A stretch of 64,000 nucleotides of DNA from Ulota crispa (taxonomy: Eukaryota > Streptophyta > Bryopsida > Orthotrichales > Orthotrichaceae). The stretch is taken from positions 30,342,002 to 30,406,001 of the forward strand of contig OY987242.1 of assembly GCA_963920765.1 (NCBI GenBank), read 5' to 3'. A model generated the notes under the pieces. It was not told the DNA's origin. It ran no database searches and was given only the letters and a program-made list of their open reading frames with translations. Made by a program: the position numbers and the translations under genes. Below are positions 12,908-24,510 of this stretch, one piece after another; within the stretch, counting starts at the first letter, position 1; each line of letters begins with the position of its first letter.

Positions 12908-13444
12908 CCCGTAAATGCCCAAGGGGTAAGGGCAAAACATAAATGCATTCAAAAAAATACTCTTGTAACTTCAATGAAGTTTGTTTCAAAAGAAAAAATA
13001 AGAATCATGATGTTTAGCAATTATCCATACGGTCAAATATTCAAAAAAATTGTACTCTTATTTAATGAATTTAGAAGCATTTCCCATTTAATATTCATCA
13101 AAATTACAAATTTTATTCACAAAGTTTAAAATTTGGTTTGGTTGGTTAAAAATAGACATTCTATTTGAAAGTTCAAAAATGTAATATTTTTGATGGAGAG
13201 CACATTATTACTTTCTTGCAATAGTAAATTTTGTAACACTAGCAAATATTGAAGTGTTTGTTTTTGAAAAATTCTCCTTGATGGAGTTTAACTTGGATTG
13301 ACATAATTCAAATTGGGTTAGAAAGAAGACATGCTTTCCTAAATGAAAATATTTTTAATTTTTCCAAATTTTTTTTTTTTAATATTTTGAGCAGCCTGCA
13401 AAAAAGGGTAGCGACCAGAAAATGGACGATTGGGCGTTAAGGTG
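12908..13444. mobile_element. Probable diverged TTAA-site element
   Basis: TTAA lies at 12904-12907 and 13445-13448. The left end is CCCGTAAATGCCCAAG and the right end, reversed, is CACCTTAACGCCCAATC. The TIR match is weaker than in the other copies. It is 537 bp with no ORF. Confidence 0.5.
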
Positions 13445-14520
13445 TTAAAGAACCTTGTGAGAAAGAAGAGTATCTAATTGTATTGGATCCTATTACAAGG
13501 TAGACACATCCATATCCAATTATTTAAGGGTTTAGGGTCTTGGAAAATTCAAGAAAAAAATCTATAGGGTTTGCCTTTCAAGAAGCTATCATGGAACGTA
13601 ATTTTTGTGGAAAAATGTATTGCAGATATTTTAACACTAGTAGAAAATTTAGCACAAAATCAACAAAATTTCAACCAAAAACTATTGATTTTTTCTGAGA
13701 ATTTGGTCAAGTTGATTTGGGTACTTTTCTGTTGATTATTTACAATTTTTTGTTAATTTTTTGTTGATTTCTGTTACGTATTTTATGTTGTTCAATTCTA
13801 TTTCTTTTCAATTTTAAAATTTTTTTTTTCATAGAATTTTATTTTATTTTATAAAAAAGTGAAATTTTTAGAGGACGGGCAACTGCCCAAGCCCCGGGCA
13901 GCTGCCCAAACCCTTGGGCAGCTGTCGGCAGTGGGGTTTGAACCCCCCACCTCTATCCTCACACTCTACAACTCTATTTCATTCTCAATAACCACTAGAG
14001 AATGTGCAAATACACATGCACGTTATAATATCATGATTCTATTTGTACATTAAATGTTCATGTTTTTAGTAATCCAGTAGACTTTAGAGGCTATTTCCGC
14101 CCATTAAAGGATTTTTTTTCAAAAAACTTAGAACTAAGAAAAGTTGGTAAATATATTTTACTTTCACCTCCAACAATTTTTTTTGGATTTCAATCTTTTT
14201 ATCAAAAGTAATGAGCTAAAATCAGAGAAGGTGTTTAGAAATTTTAAATAAATTGTTTATTTCCATCCTTTTGATTTTGTTTGTAATTTTTTTTTGGAAT
14301 TCACAAATCTCCTAAGGATTGTTGCAAGCAAAGGTTGGATTCATTAATAATTATTATTTAGTGCTAGTTTTTTTTGTAAAAAGAACCTTATTTTGTTAAA
14401 ATAGCATCCATAATTTGATAGCTTCAAATAACATGAAGTCGTGAAAAGTTACGGAATTAAAACCTTGCAATTATAAAATCAAAATTTTATAGACTTTTGA
14501 ATAGTTTTGGATATTTTTTA

Positions 14521-14934
14521 AGGGCATTAATATGTGAACCACACCCTTTGAACTATTTTACCACACCCCCGGGGTAAATTTTAGATTTCTACTATCAAAA
14601 ATTTGAGTTTGAGAATTTTGAATTCAAATTTGGACTTAGAGACCACAATATTGTTTAGGACCATAAAAAAAGTTGCAATTCCACAACACCCAATGAAAAA
14701 GCTTATCTTTTTTTACAAACAAAAGTAAAATTAACAATTTTCTCCCTAACTAAACTTTTTCATTGGGTGTTGTTGAATTGCAACTTTTTTTTATGGTTCT
14801 AGACAATACCATGGTCTCTAAGTCCAAATCTAAATTCAAAATTTTCAAATTTAGCTTTTTGATGGTAGAAATCTAAAATTTACCCCGTGGTGTGGTATAG
14901 TAATTGGAAGGGTGTGGTACACATATCAATTCCC
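14521..14934. mobile_element. hAT-like foldback MITE nested in CACTA copy 1
   Basis: The left end GGGCATTAATATGTG faces the right end CACATATCAATTCCC. The arms also share TTGCAATTC and ACACCCAATGAAAAA. The flanks ATTTTTTA and ATCTTTTA look like an aged 8-bp target duplication. It sits at the equivalent position in the second CACTA copy, so the insertion predates their split. Confidence 0.65.
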
Positions 14935-15779
14935 ATCTTTTAAAGCTTATAAAAGTGTTTTATAAGATTGTTTTTTTTTAATTCATTTGGTTAGTAATAG
15001 AAGGAAAAATACTAAAAATACCCTTTAAGTCTTTCAAAATATCAAGTTTACGCCAAAAATATGTGAAACATAAAACATATTCCTTATTTTTTGTAGGAAT
15101 ATCAATTATACTCCTATTATTTTGGAAAATTAATAAAAAACTCTTCTATTTTGAAATGTTAAATATATCCTTGTGTTATTTGAAATGTAAAAATCACCTT
15201 TGGTTTCTTGTAAGAATTTGTATTAAACTATACACTTGGTTATCATATAACACAAAGATATTTTTGATGCTTTTAATCCTTAAGGGACATTTATGATTTC
15301 TTCAAAAAATTGAGGAGCATCTTTTATATTTATTTGTAAAGAAATTTTGGTATTTAAAACAACAAAAATGTTGTACTTTTTATATAAAATTTTGTTGAAT
15401 TAGTGAAATTATGTCCAAAAGTGTCCAAATCAACAGAAAACTATTGATTTTTTTGTTATTATGGTCATGTTTTTACTTGACTTTAAAGGTTGCTAATTTT
15501 AAATCTTACCAAATTGTGAAAAGTAAAGAAAATAAAACCAATCAATGTACACTCAAACTTCTAAAAGATTCTTTTTTTTGAAAACTTCTTTTATTTTTTA
15601 AAACTTCAAATTTTTTTAATGAGGTTCAAAAAGATTTTAGAAAGATTTCAAAAACAAACCTAAACTATTGTAATAGCTTTTTTATTAAAAATATTTTAAA
15701 GTATTTTGATGAATTACAAAAAGATTCCTAAAGGACTCTAATTCAGACTAAGAGATTCTATTTCTATAAATATTTTGAA

Positions 15780-16370
15780 GTACTTTAACAAATTTCATAA
15801 AGATTTTAAAAAGATTCTCAAAGATTCCAAAAAGGTTCTTGAAAATTCTCAGAGATTCTCAAAGATTTTTTGAATTTCCAAAAAGATTTTCAAAAGATTC
15901 TCAAAGATTCCCAAAGATTCTTAAAGATTCTCAAAGCTTCCAAGTAGCTTCCAAGTAGCTTCCAAGTAGCTTCCAAGATTATTCTTAAAGATTTTCAAAA
16001 ATTCTCAAAAAAATTCAAAATTCCTAGAACATTTCCAAAGATTCTCAAATATTCCAAACTATTCTCAAAGATTCTCAAGAATTCTCAAATCTTCCTAAAA
16101 GATTCTCAAAGATTCCTAAAAGATTCTCAAAGATTCTCAATTGTTCTCAAACATTCTCAAAGATTTCAAAAAAACTTGAAAAGATTCCCAAAGATTTCCA
16201 AAGATTCTCAAAGATTCCTAAAAGATTCTCAAAGATTCTAAAATCTTGAAAAGATTCTTACATATTCTTAAAAATCCTGAAAAGATTCTCAATGATTCCC
16301 AAAAGATTCTTGAAGATTCTTAAAGATTCACAAAAATTCCCAAAAGATCCTCAAAAGATTCCAAAATTTC
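15780..16370. repeat. AAAGATTCTC minisatellite in CACTA copy 1
   Basis: Degenerate head-to-tail units of about 10-11 bp (AAAGATTCTC and variants) sit in longer blocks containing AAAAAACTTGAAAAGATT. A short sub-array of the unit CTTCCAAGTAG lies at about 15936-15978. Open frames through it encode only low-complexity K/D/S/F text and are not genes. Confidence 0.85.
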
Positions 16371-16850
16371 TGTTGATTTAGATAATGGTGTCCAACTCAA
16401 CAGAATGTATTTAGTTTTTTACAGAATTCTGTTAAATTAGTCAATTAGCGTGGGCAAGTGCCCAAATCAACAAGAAACTGTTGGTTTTCTGTTGTTTTGG
16501 AAGGAGTTTTCTACTAGTGTAAAGGGCAAAGTTGCACCTCATTGGATCCTTATTAGCAATTCTAAACTAACTTTGAAATTGCTTCAATGTGTTCTTCTAA
16601 GGGCACTTGACGGTCCCAATCCCAACCCTCCCAAACTAGCTTAGCAATTGACATGTGGCAGGATTTGATTGTACAAGTAGAGTTCAATGCTCCATTATGA
16701 ATTGAATAGTGTGTGATGAAACCTTCAAAAGTAGGGTGCAGAATTGGAGACCCACTGGGAATGGATATGTCTACCTTATATCATTTTTCTTGGATTCAAT
16801 CCACCCCAAAAGTATCTATTATCCCATTGTGGTGGATAAAAGACATTTTG

Positions 16851-17237
16851 TAATATTTATGTTGACTAAAAAAATTTACAGCCCTTGATATATCTATGCA
16901 ATTTTGATTCGTAAGTCTAAAAAATAAAAGCCACCCTTTATTGTGACTTATGTGATTTATGTGATTTTTACATTTTAAGCTATTAATTAGCTTCCTCTAT
17001 AGTGTACCATAGTTTGCCACCCAATCATAGAAATGAGTAATAAAATACTTGAATGTATCTTCATCACCCACCAAGTTATGTTGTGTTTTGCTTTAATGTC
17101 AATATGGCATATTAAATGTACAAATCACTAGATTTTGTGTGCACTTTAGTGATGTAACTTTCTTCCCAAAATTCTTTGGTGTTTTAACTAATTCAAAATC
17201 AATAGACATTACGTTTATTAAACTACCATAGAATAAC
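16851..17237. other. AT-rich intergenic stretch
   Basis: No gene or repeat border was recognised between repeat H and the next TTAA element. Confidence 0.35.
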
Positions 17238-17241
17238 TTAA

Positions 17242-18425
17242 CCTCTAAAGGCCCAAAATACCATATTAGGTAAATTGGGAAAAATAGAGGGATCATTTTG
17301 TATTCCACCTTAATCTTACATATAGTAAATGTAGGCATAGCATAGCTCAAAGTTGTAAATTTTTGAAATTTTTGGAGGCAATCATTGAGACTTCAGAATT
17401 ATACAAGAAAGTGCACTCTTATTTTTTGTAATATGCTAAATTGTACATAATGACAAAAATAGTGAAAGCCCCATATATTGTTTTTCTCAATTTACCTAAT
17501 ATGGCGTTTCAAATAGTGTTTTTTGGCAACATAACGATTTTGGGCAGCTCACTACAAATGGTTATTTTCTTGAATATTTTCACACATGATGTGCCCAATG
17601 AGTTGCTTTAAGGTCCAACAATTTTCATAACTTTTGATTACATGGTTCAAAAGTGATTGCATGATATGTAGTTTTATTTGTTTATTGGGCAGCCCGAGTT
17701 GCTCTAAAAACTTTTAAAAAAATTACATTTAAAGAAAAGAAAAGAAAAGTGAAATATGTTCTTTAGATTTATGTATATGTGGGAAGCTTTGAATCATTCC
17801 ATTTTAATCAATGAGATGAAAGTTATGAGGAGATTTTGTTTGCAGGCAAGTATGGATTCTCTGCTCTAAATTAAATTTTGAAGTCCTTTATTTTACTCAG
17901 TTTTCAATATTTTGGAAAAACGAATAAAGCAAAAGGATGTAGATTTTTTATTAAAATATTTCAACCATTGGTATTAACTTTTTTCATTTTCATTATTACA
18001 TTCTTAACAATTTAGTGTTTTGAATCATTCTCTACTGTTTTTTATTTACTATTTTTTTCCATGTGTTGTGTAGTTCCAACTAATTTGAATTTTTTTGACT
18101 GTGTACCCAACTTTTCTTGGAGAATGAATAAAAAGAGTAATACAAATTTTGGAATTTTTTTCATACAAATATGACCTTGTGAAGTGCACATGCCCAAGTT
18201 TTTGGAAGGACAAAAAATGGCTTCTTGTCAATTCAAACTTAAATATCTAACAATCTACATGGTGGAAATTTTTGGTTTTGTTTTCACATCTTTTGATACT
18301 AGTGTACTACAAGATCTTATGGTTATGTGTGTCCAAAAATGATTTTTTCTAAAAATTGATACTTGTACTAGAAATGGCAGATTTGGAGTGGTTTTGGTGA
18401 AAACTTAGTCAAAAGCCTTTAGGGG
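17242..18425. mobile_element. TTAA-site element, 0.9-kb class, copy 3, carrying a nested MITE
   Basis: TTAA is at 17238-17241. The left end is CCTCTAAAGGCCCAA and the right end AAAAGCCTTTAGGGG followed by TTAC, a one-base variant. Subtracting the nested family L MITE (17254-17512) leaves about 925 bp, the usual size of this class. The interior shares TTGGGCAGCTCACTA and ACACATGATGTGCCCAA with the foldback at 55054-55809. Confidence 0.7.
17254..17512. mobile_element. Family L MITE, copy 2, nested in a TTAA element
   Basis: The inverted ends are ACCATATTAGGTAAATTGGG and CTCAATTTACCTAATATGGC. Internally, CATTTTGTATTCCACC and a GTACATAATG segment relate it to family L copies elsewhere. Borders are approximate. 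Confidence 0.55.
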
Positions 18426-18429
18426 TTAC

Positions 18430-19346
18430 TATACTCTTCAAATTTCTTATTTGCACATGGCAAACAAGTTTGAAAGAATTTGATGTTACAAAGAAGTACA
18501 TTAAATATATGACTATTAGAGAACAATTGAAGGACCTAGCCTTGGTTACCACTATCAGGGGGTGATTTACACTAAATCCCACATCGTTTTGAAATCTCTC
18601 AGTCTAATTGGTTTAGAGCCAAAAGTTGGGACTTAACATTTAGTACTACATTCCAAGTCTCACATCCTAATTGACTGCACTTTGTTTACATGTCTACACT
18701 TTTTGAAAGTTTAAGTGCCAAGAAAGGGGTGTTTTAATCAAGGTTTGGAATAGCCATTTTGTTTGATTTAACCTTTAGCCCTAGATTCATCAAGATTTTA
18801 TGCAAAAATATTGGTGGCACTTGAGTTGAAAGTTGGATTTAGCAAAATGATTCACTCAAATCTTGAGCAAAATTACTCCATATCAATGTCAAACTTTAGA
18901 AAAGTGATGCCATGTAGGCAAAATATAGTGAACTCAGAACATAGGGTGAAGTGACCCTCAGAGCTATTTTCATTGGGGGCCTAAAGGGGTCCACGCCTAA
19001 ACCTCTAGCATCCAACTTTGCAAAACGGCTTGAATAACATTCTTGATAATTTTGACCTTAAATTAGAGATTGCTTTCAAAATTATACCTCTTGTCAAAAA
19101 TTGGTTTTTTCTCTTCTTTGCCCGTGATCACCTTGAATGGCCTCCAATTCTAGTTCCCAATAGAAAATGGCCCTAAGTGGCACTATTTTTTTAGAGAAAC
19201 TTTCTCTAGAAACCCAACCTCTTGGATTGAGCAACGTGTGTTGAGATCAAAAAAAACAATAGAAAATTAATTAAGTGACATGTCAAAAAAGCCAATTGAA
19301 ATATGAATCAGCTATATATAAAACCGATTAGCTTTTGGAAAACTCC
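18430..19346. other. Intergenic stretch
   Basis: AT-rich, with no gene seen. The motif AAATCCCACATCG at about 18574 recalls sequences found near ends of plant transposons, but no partner end was found. Confidence 0.35.
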
Positions 19347-19604
19347 TAACACTAGTAGAAAATTCAGCACAAAATCAACAGAATTTCAACCAAAAACTGT
19401 TGATTTTTTCTGTGAATTTGGTCAAGTTGATTTGGGTACTTTTCTGTTGATTTTCTGTTGATTATTTACAGTTTTCTGTTAATTTGTTGTTGATTTCTAT
19501 TACTTATTTTATGTTGTTCAATTCTATTTCTTCTCATTTTTAAATTTTTTTTTCATAGGATTTGTTAATATTTTAAGAAAATGTAAACTTTTTAGGGGGA
19601 TGGG

Positions 19605-19745
19605 CAGCTGCCCGAACTTTTTGGGGCAGCTGCCCGAACTTTATGGGGCAGCTGCCCGAACTTTATGGGGCAGCTGCCCGAACTTTATGGGGCAGCTGCC
19701 CGGACTTTTTGGGCAGCTGCCCGGACTCTCGGGCAGCTGCCGGTA
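19605..19745. repeat. Palindromic GGGCAGCTGCCC tandem array
   Basis: About seven units of roughly 20-22 bp are present, most reading GGGCAGCTGCCC followed by GAACTTTAT or GGACTTTTT. Each unit contains a perfect 12-bp palindrome. Copy 1 of the element has only about three degraded units at the equivalent place. Confidence 0.85.
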
Positions 19746-20333
19746 GCGGGGTTTGAACCCTCCACCTCTCCTCTCACACTCCACAACCTTAACACATTCT
19801 CTAAACCACTAGAGAATGTGCAAATGCACATGCATGCATGAGTGTCTTAATTCTATTTGTACATTAAATGTTCATGTCTTTAGTAATGCAGTAGACTTTG
19901 GAGGCTATTTTCGCCCATTAAAGAACTTTTTTTCAGAAAACTTTGAACAAAGAAAAGTTGGTAAATGTATTTTACTTTCACCTCCAACAATTTTTTTTGG
20001 ATTTCAATCTTTTTATCAAAAGTTATGAGATAAAATCAGAGAAGGTGTTCAGAAATTTTAAATAAATTGTTTGTTTCCATCCTTTTGATTTTGTTTATAA
20101 ATTTTTTTTGGAATTCACAAATCTCATAAGGATTGTTGCAGGCAAAGGTTGGATTCATTAATAAATATTATTTAGTGTTAGTTTTTTTGTAAAAAGAACC
20201 TTATTTTGTTAAAATAGCCTCCATAGTTTGATAGATTCAAATAACATGAAGTCGTGAAAAGTTACGAAATTAAATCCTTGCAATTATAAAATCAAAATTC
20301 TATTGACTTTTGAATAGTTTTGGATATTCTGTA

Positions 20334-20746
20334 AGGGCATTAATATGTGAACCACACCCTTTGAACTTTTGTACCACACCCTTGGGGTAAATTTTAGATT
20401 TCTACCATCAAAAATTTGAGTTTGAGAATTTTGAATTCAAATTTGGACTTAGAAACCATGGTATTGTCTAAGACCATAAAAAAAGTTGCAATTCAACAAC
20501 ACCCAATGAAAAAGCTTATCTTTTTTTACAAACAAAAGTAAAATTAACAAATTTCTCCCTAACTACGCATTTTCATTGGGTGTTGTTGAATTGCAACTTT
20601 TTTTATGGTTCTAGACAATACCATGGTCTCTAAGTCCAAATCTGAATTCAAAATTCTCAAATTCAACTTTTTGATGGTAGAAATCAAAAATTTACCTTGT
20701 GGTGTGGTATAGTAATTGGAAGAGTGTGGTACACATATCAATTCCC
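20334..20746. mobile_element. hAT-like foldback MITE nested in CACTA copy 2
   Basis: Equivalent to 14521-14934: ends GGGCATTAATATGTG and CACATATCAATTCCC, with matching arms and loop. The flanking duplication is no longer clear. Confidence 0.6.
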
Positions 20747-21599
20747 ATCTTTTAAAGCTTATAAAAATATTTTATAAGATTGTTTTTCTTTAATTTATTT
20801 GGTTAGTAATAGAAGGAAAATTACTAAAAATACCCTTTAAGTCTTTCAAAATATCAAGTTTACGCCGAAAATATGTGAAACATAAAAAATAGTCCTAATT
20901 TTTTGTAGGAATATCAATTATACTCCTTTTATTTTGGAAAATTAATAAAATAACTCTTCTATTTTGAAATGTTAAATATATCCTTGTGTTATTTGAAATG
21001 TAAATATCACCTTTGGTTTCTTGTAAGAATTTGCATTAAACTATACACTTGGTTATCATGTAACACAAAGATATTTTTGGTACTTTTAATCCTTAAGGGA
21101 CATTTATGATTTCTTCAAAGAATTGAGGAGCATCATTTATATTTGTTTGTAAAGAAATTTTGGTATTTAAAACAACAAAATGTTGTACTTTCTATATAAA
21201 ATTTTGTTGAATTAGTGAAGTTGTGTCCAAAAGTATGTAGATCAACAAAAAAATGTTGAGTTTTTTGTTACTATGGTCATGTTTTTACTTGACTTTGAAG
21301 GCTGCTAAGTTTAAATCTTACCAAATTGTGAAAAGTAAAGAAAATAAAACCAGTCAATGTACACTCAAACTTCTAAAAGATTTTTTTTTTTTGAAAACTT
21401 CTTTTATTTTTGAAAACTTCAAAAAAATTTAATGAGGTCCAAAAAGGTTTTAGAAAGATTTCAAAAACAAACCTAAACTATTGTGAAAGTATTTTTGAAA
21501 GTATTTTGATGATTCACAAAAAGATTCCTAAAGGACTCTAATTCAGTCTAAGAGATTCTATTTCTATAAGTATTTTGAAGTACTTTAACAAATTTCATA

Positions 21600-22720
21600 A
21601 AGATTTTAAAAAGACTCTCAAAGATTCCAAAAAGGTTCTTGAAAATTCTTAGAGATTTTCAAAGACTTTTTGAATTTCAAAAAAGATTCTCAAAAGATTC
21701 CCAAAGATTCTCAAAGATTCTCAATTGTTCTCAAACATTCTCAAAGATTCCAAAAAACTTGAAAAGATTTCCAAAGATTTCAAATGATTCTCAAAGATTC
21801 CTAAAAGATTCTCAAAGATTCTCAAAGATTTCCAAAGATTCTTGAAGATTCCAAAGAGATTCTCAAAGATTCTCAATGATTCTCAATTGTTCTCAAACAT
21901 TCTCAAAGAGTCCAAAAAAACTTGAAAAGATTTCCAAAGATTCCAAAAGATTCTCAAAGATTCCTAAAAGATTCTCAAAGATTCTCAAAGATTCTCAAAC
22001 ATTCTCAAAGATTCCAAAAAAACTTGAAAAGATTCCCAAAAATTCCAAAAGATTCTCAAAGATTCTCAAAGATTCTCAAAGATTCCTAAAAGATTCTCAA
22101 AGATTCTCAATTGTTCTCGAACATTCTCAAAGATTCCAAAAAAACCTGAAAAGATTTTGAAAGATTCCAAAATATTCTCAAAGATTCCAAAAAGATTCTC
22201 AAAGATTCTCAAAGATTCTCAAAGATTCAGAAAGATTCTCAAAGATTCTCAAAGATTCTCAATTGTTCTCAAACATTCTCAAAGATTCCAAAAAACTTGA
22301 AAAGATTCCCAAAGATTTCCAAAGATTCTCAAAGATTCCTAAAAGATTCTCAAAGATTCTCAATTGTTCTCAAACACATTCAAAGATTCCAAAAAAACTT
22401 GAAAAGATTCCCAAAGATTTCAAATGATTCTCAAAGATTCTTGAAAGATTCTCAAAGATTCCTGAAAGATTCTCAAAGATTCTTGAAAGATTCTCAAAGA
22501 TTCTCAAACATTCTCAAACATTCCAAAAAAACTTGAAAAGATTCCAAAAGATTTCCAAAGATTCATGAAGATTCCTAAAAGATTCTCAAAGATTCTAAAA
22601 TCTCAAAATGATTCTTAAATATTCTTAAAAATCCTGAAAAGATTCTCAATGATTCCCGAAAGATTTTTGAAGATTCTTAAAGATTCACAAAAAATTCCCA
22701 AAAGATCTTCAAAAGATTCC
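21600..22720. repeat. Expanded AAAGATTCTC minisatellite in CACTA copy 2
   Basis: About 1.1 kb of degenerate 10-11-bp units is organised into a higher-order block of roughly 100-130 bp. Each block includes TCTCAATTGTTCTCAAACAT and AAAAAACTTGAAAAGATT. The tract is about twice the length seen in copy 1. Open frames here are low-complexity artefacts. Confidence 0.85.
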
Positions 22721-23151
22721 AAAATTTCTGTTGATTTAGACAATGGTGTCCAAATCAACAGAACGTATTTAGTTTTTTACAGAATTCTGTTAAATTAGTG
22801 AATTAGCGTGGGCCAGTGCCCAAATCAACAAGAAACTGTTGGTTTTCTGTTGTTTTGGAAGGAGTTTTCTACTAGTGTAATTATAATATGAGTACTAGCG
22901 GTTGGTGCTCGCTACGGTACGCATCTACCATTGGAATTTTATCAAAGTTTTCATAAGTTATATAGAATGCAAAATAAAATTTTCAATATGTTTTCAAACT
23001 ATATCTATGTGATAATATCCCAGAGACAATAAATGTGGTATTGCAAAGGTCAAGATGTGATATCACAAAAGATAATGTGATTATATCAATAATATTGCAA
23101 AGATTGAAGATGTGATATTACAGAGTTTGGGATACACGGTTACAGAGGAGG

Positions 23152-24510
23152 GTTTTTTTTTTGGGCAATTTACGACCCAATTACCTCAAAAAAAGAAGGT
23201 GAGCTTCAAGCCTATAGAAGAAAAAAAGGGAGGTTTTTTTTCAAAAAATGCTAGATTACAATAATGAAAATTGCATTGTGGTCTGGGCTTTCATAAAATT
23301 ATTATCATTGAAAATTGATGTTATCATTTAAAAATTATTTGAGATGTTGCCTAATCCAATTCCATGCAATAATTAACCCCTAAAGGACCAAGCCCTTTTT
23401 TCTGTGAAAATCACTAAAAACTGCCACTTTTAGGAGGTTTAATAAAAAAGGATTTTGTGTTTTTTTTTGGGAAATTCAACCAAAGGATCTTGCTCTAGAC
23501 TAGAAGAGGTACTTGTGGGAAAAAAATCAGCTCATTCCAAATGGAGAGGAGTGAGGTATTTACATCTAAAGTGAAAAAAAAGTTTTTTTCTATGATGCCC
23601 AAAAATTTCAGAAGCCTTTAACCACTCTTATAACAAAAAAATTGCTCTACCCAAAGTTGCGCTTTATTTTTCCAAGTAGGAGATCAAGTTACGTATGTGT
23701 AGGAGAATTTTCAAATCAATTGGAACTATACAAGAAATGGGAAAAATCACTAAGTAAAAAGAAGTAGAGAATGAGTCAAAACATTAAATTGTTAAGAATT
23801 TAATTATGGAAATGAAAAATGCCAATCCAATGGTGATAATGTTGTGATAAACAATCTACTTCCTTTGGTTGATTTTTTTTTCCAAAATAATGAAAATTGA
23901 GTAAAATAAAGGACTTCAAAGTTTATTATAGAGTAGAGATTCCATAATTGCCCGCAAACAAAAACTCCTCATGATTTTCATCTCATTGATTGAAATTGAA
24001 TGATTCAAAGCTTCTCAAGAATAAGAAAAGTTGAAGAACCAATTTCAAATTTTAATTTTAAAAAAAAAAAAATTTAAAGTAGTTTTTGGGCTACCCAGAT
24101 GGGCGATTCTCCCCAAATTTTCATAAGTTTATGCATAACTTCTTCATCAAATGTCAGAGTGAAGAAAAAGTTAGATGCTCATGTAGATCTTTGAATTTGC
24201 CACCTTTTAATCAAAAGTTTCAAAAAATCACACAAAGTAGTTTAGCCATAGACACATGCCCAAAGTCCAGCCTGTCCCCAGAAGGAACAATGGTCCTTTA
24301 GGGGTTAAGTAATGCCAAAGGATATTTGGATATTTTCAAAAAACGGCCAATGAATACTTTTTGCCCTCAAAAAAAAAATCCCATGATGCTACTAAAAGCC
24401 ATGCATAGGGACCACTTTCAACTCCAACCAAAATAGGGATGGAGTTTGCAAGCTACAAACCATTTTCAAAAAATGCCACAGAGCCATTGGTCAGCAAACA
24501 AAAAAAAAAC
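23152..24510. repeat. Repeat family K, copy 1, split by a TTAA element
   Basis: The segment 23152-23372 (TTTGGGCAATTTA, then AGCTTCAAGCCTATAGAA) and the segment 24309-24510 (AAAAGCCATGCATAGGG, then CAACCAAAATAGGGATGGA) both occur, inverted, at about 54700-55045. The copy is therefore one repeat of roughly 500-600 bp split by the element at 23377-24304. Borders are approximate. Confidence 0.5.
23377..24304. mobile_element. TTAA-site element, 0.9-kb class, copy 4
   Basis: TTAA lies at 23373-23376 and 24305-24308. The ends are CCCCTAAAGGACCAAG and ATGGTCCTTTAGGGG. It is 928 bp. The interior stretch AAAAAGAAGTAGAGAATGA, then AATTGTTAAGAATTTAATT, is shared with the copy at 61824-62729 and, inverted, with 17242-18425. 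Confidence 0.8.

Larger units (their letters stand above)
13635..16519. mobile_element. Non-autonomous CACTA-type (EnSpm) element, copy 1
   Basis: The ends are CACTAGTAGAAAA and TTTTCTACTAGTG, with a 3-bp duplication TAA at 13632-13634 and 16520-16522. Subterminal copies of TCTGTTGATTT/AAATCAACAGAA in both orientations resemble the transposase-binding arrays of this superfamily. The interior holds three palindromic GGGCAGCTGCCC-like units (13875-13925), a nested hAT-like foldback (14521-14934) and an AAAGATTCTC minisatellite (about 15780-16370). No transposase gene is present. It is 2885 bp and closely similar to the copy at 19350-22877. Confidence 0.85.
13500..16850. repeat. Repeat family H, copy 1, split by a CACTA insertion
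   Basis: The part 13500-13634 (AAGGGTTTAGGGTCTTGG, then TAGGGTTTGCCTTTCAAGAA) continues at 16520 (TAAAGGGCAAAGTTGCA) after the inserted CACTA element. The same order without interruption is seen at 63115-63500 and 63622-64000. Those copies serve as an empty-site control. It is non-coding; the right border is approximate. Confidence 0.7.
19350..22877. mobile_element. Non-autonomous CACTA-type element, copy 2
   Basis: The ends CACTAGTAGAAAATTC and GAGTTTTCTACTAGTG are flanked by TAA at 19347-19349 and 22878-22880. It is 3528 bp, about 640 bp longer than copy 1. The extra length lies mainly in two tandem arrays: about seven palindromic GGGCAGCTGCCC units (19605-19745) and a longer AAAGATTCTC array (21600-22720). 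It carries the same nested foldback at 20334-20746. No transposase is encoded, so it must have moved with a helper. Confidence 0.85.

Noticed and set aside
13925-13950. GGGGTTTGAACCCCCCACC resembling a tRNA T-arm
   Set aside because: No anticodon arm or acceptor stem can be formed around it, and it lies inside the CACTA element.
15780-16370. Regular short repeats as a CRISPR array
   Set aside because: Units are degenerate, contiguous 10-11 mers without unique spacers, in a plant nuclear transposon.
18570-18700. AAATCCCACATCG motif as a possible solo LTR edge
   Set aside because: No matching terminal repeat, primer-binding site or target duplication could be found.
21639-22536. Three plus-strand frames rich in K, D, S, Q, R, F
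   Set aside because: They are translations of the AAAGATTCTC minisatellite and change with every unit variant.
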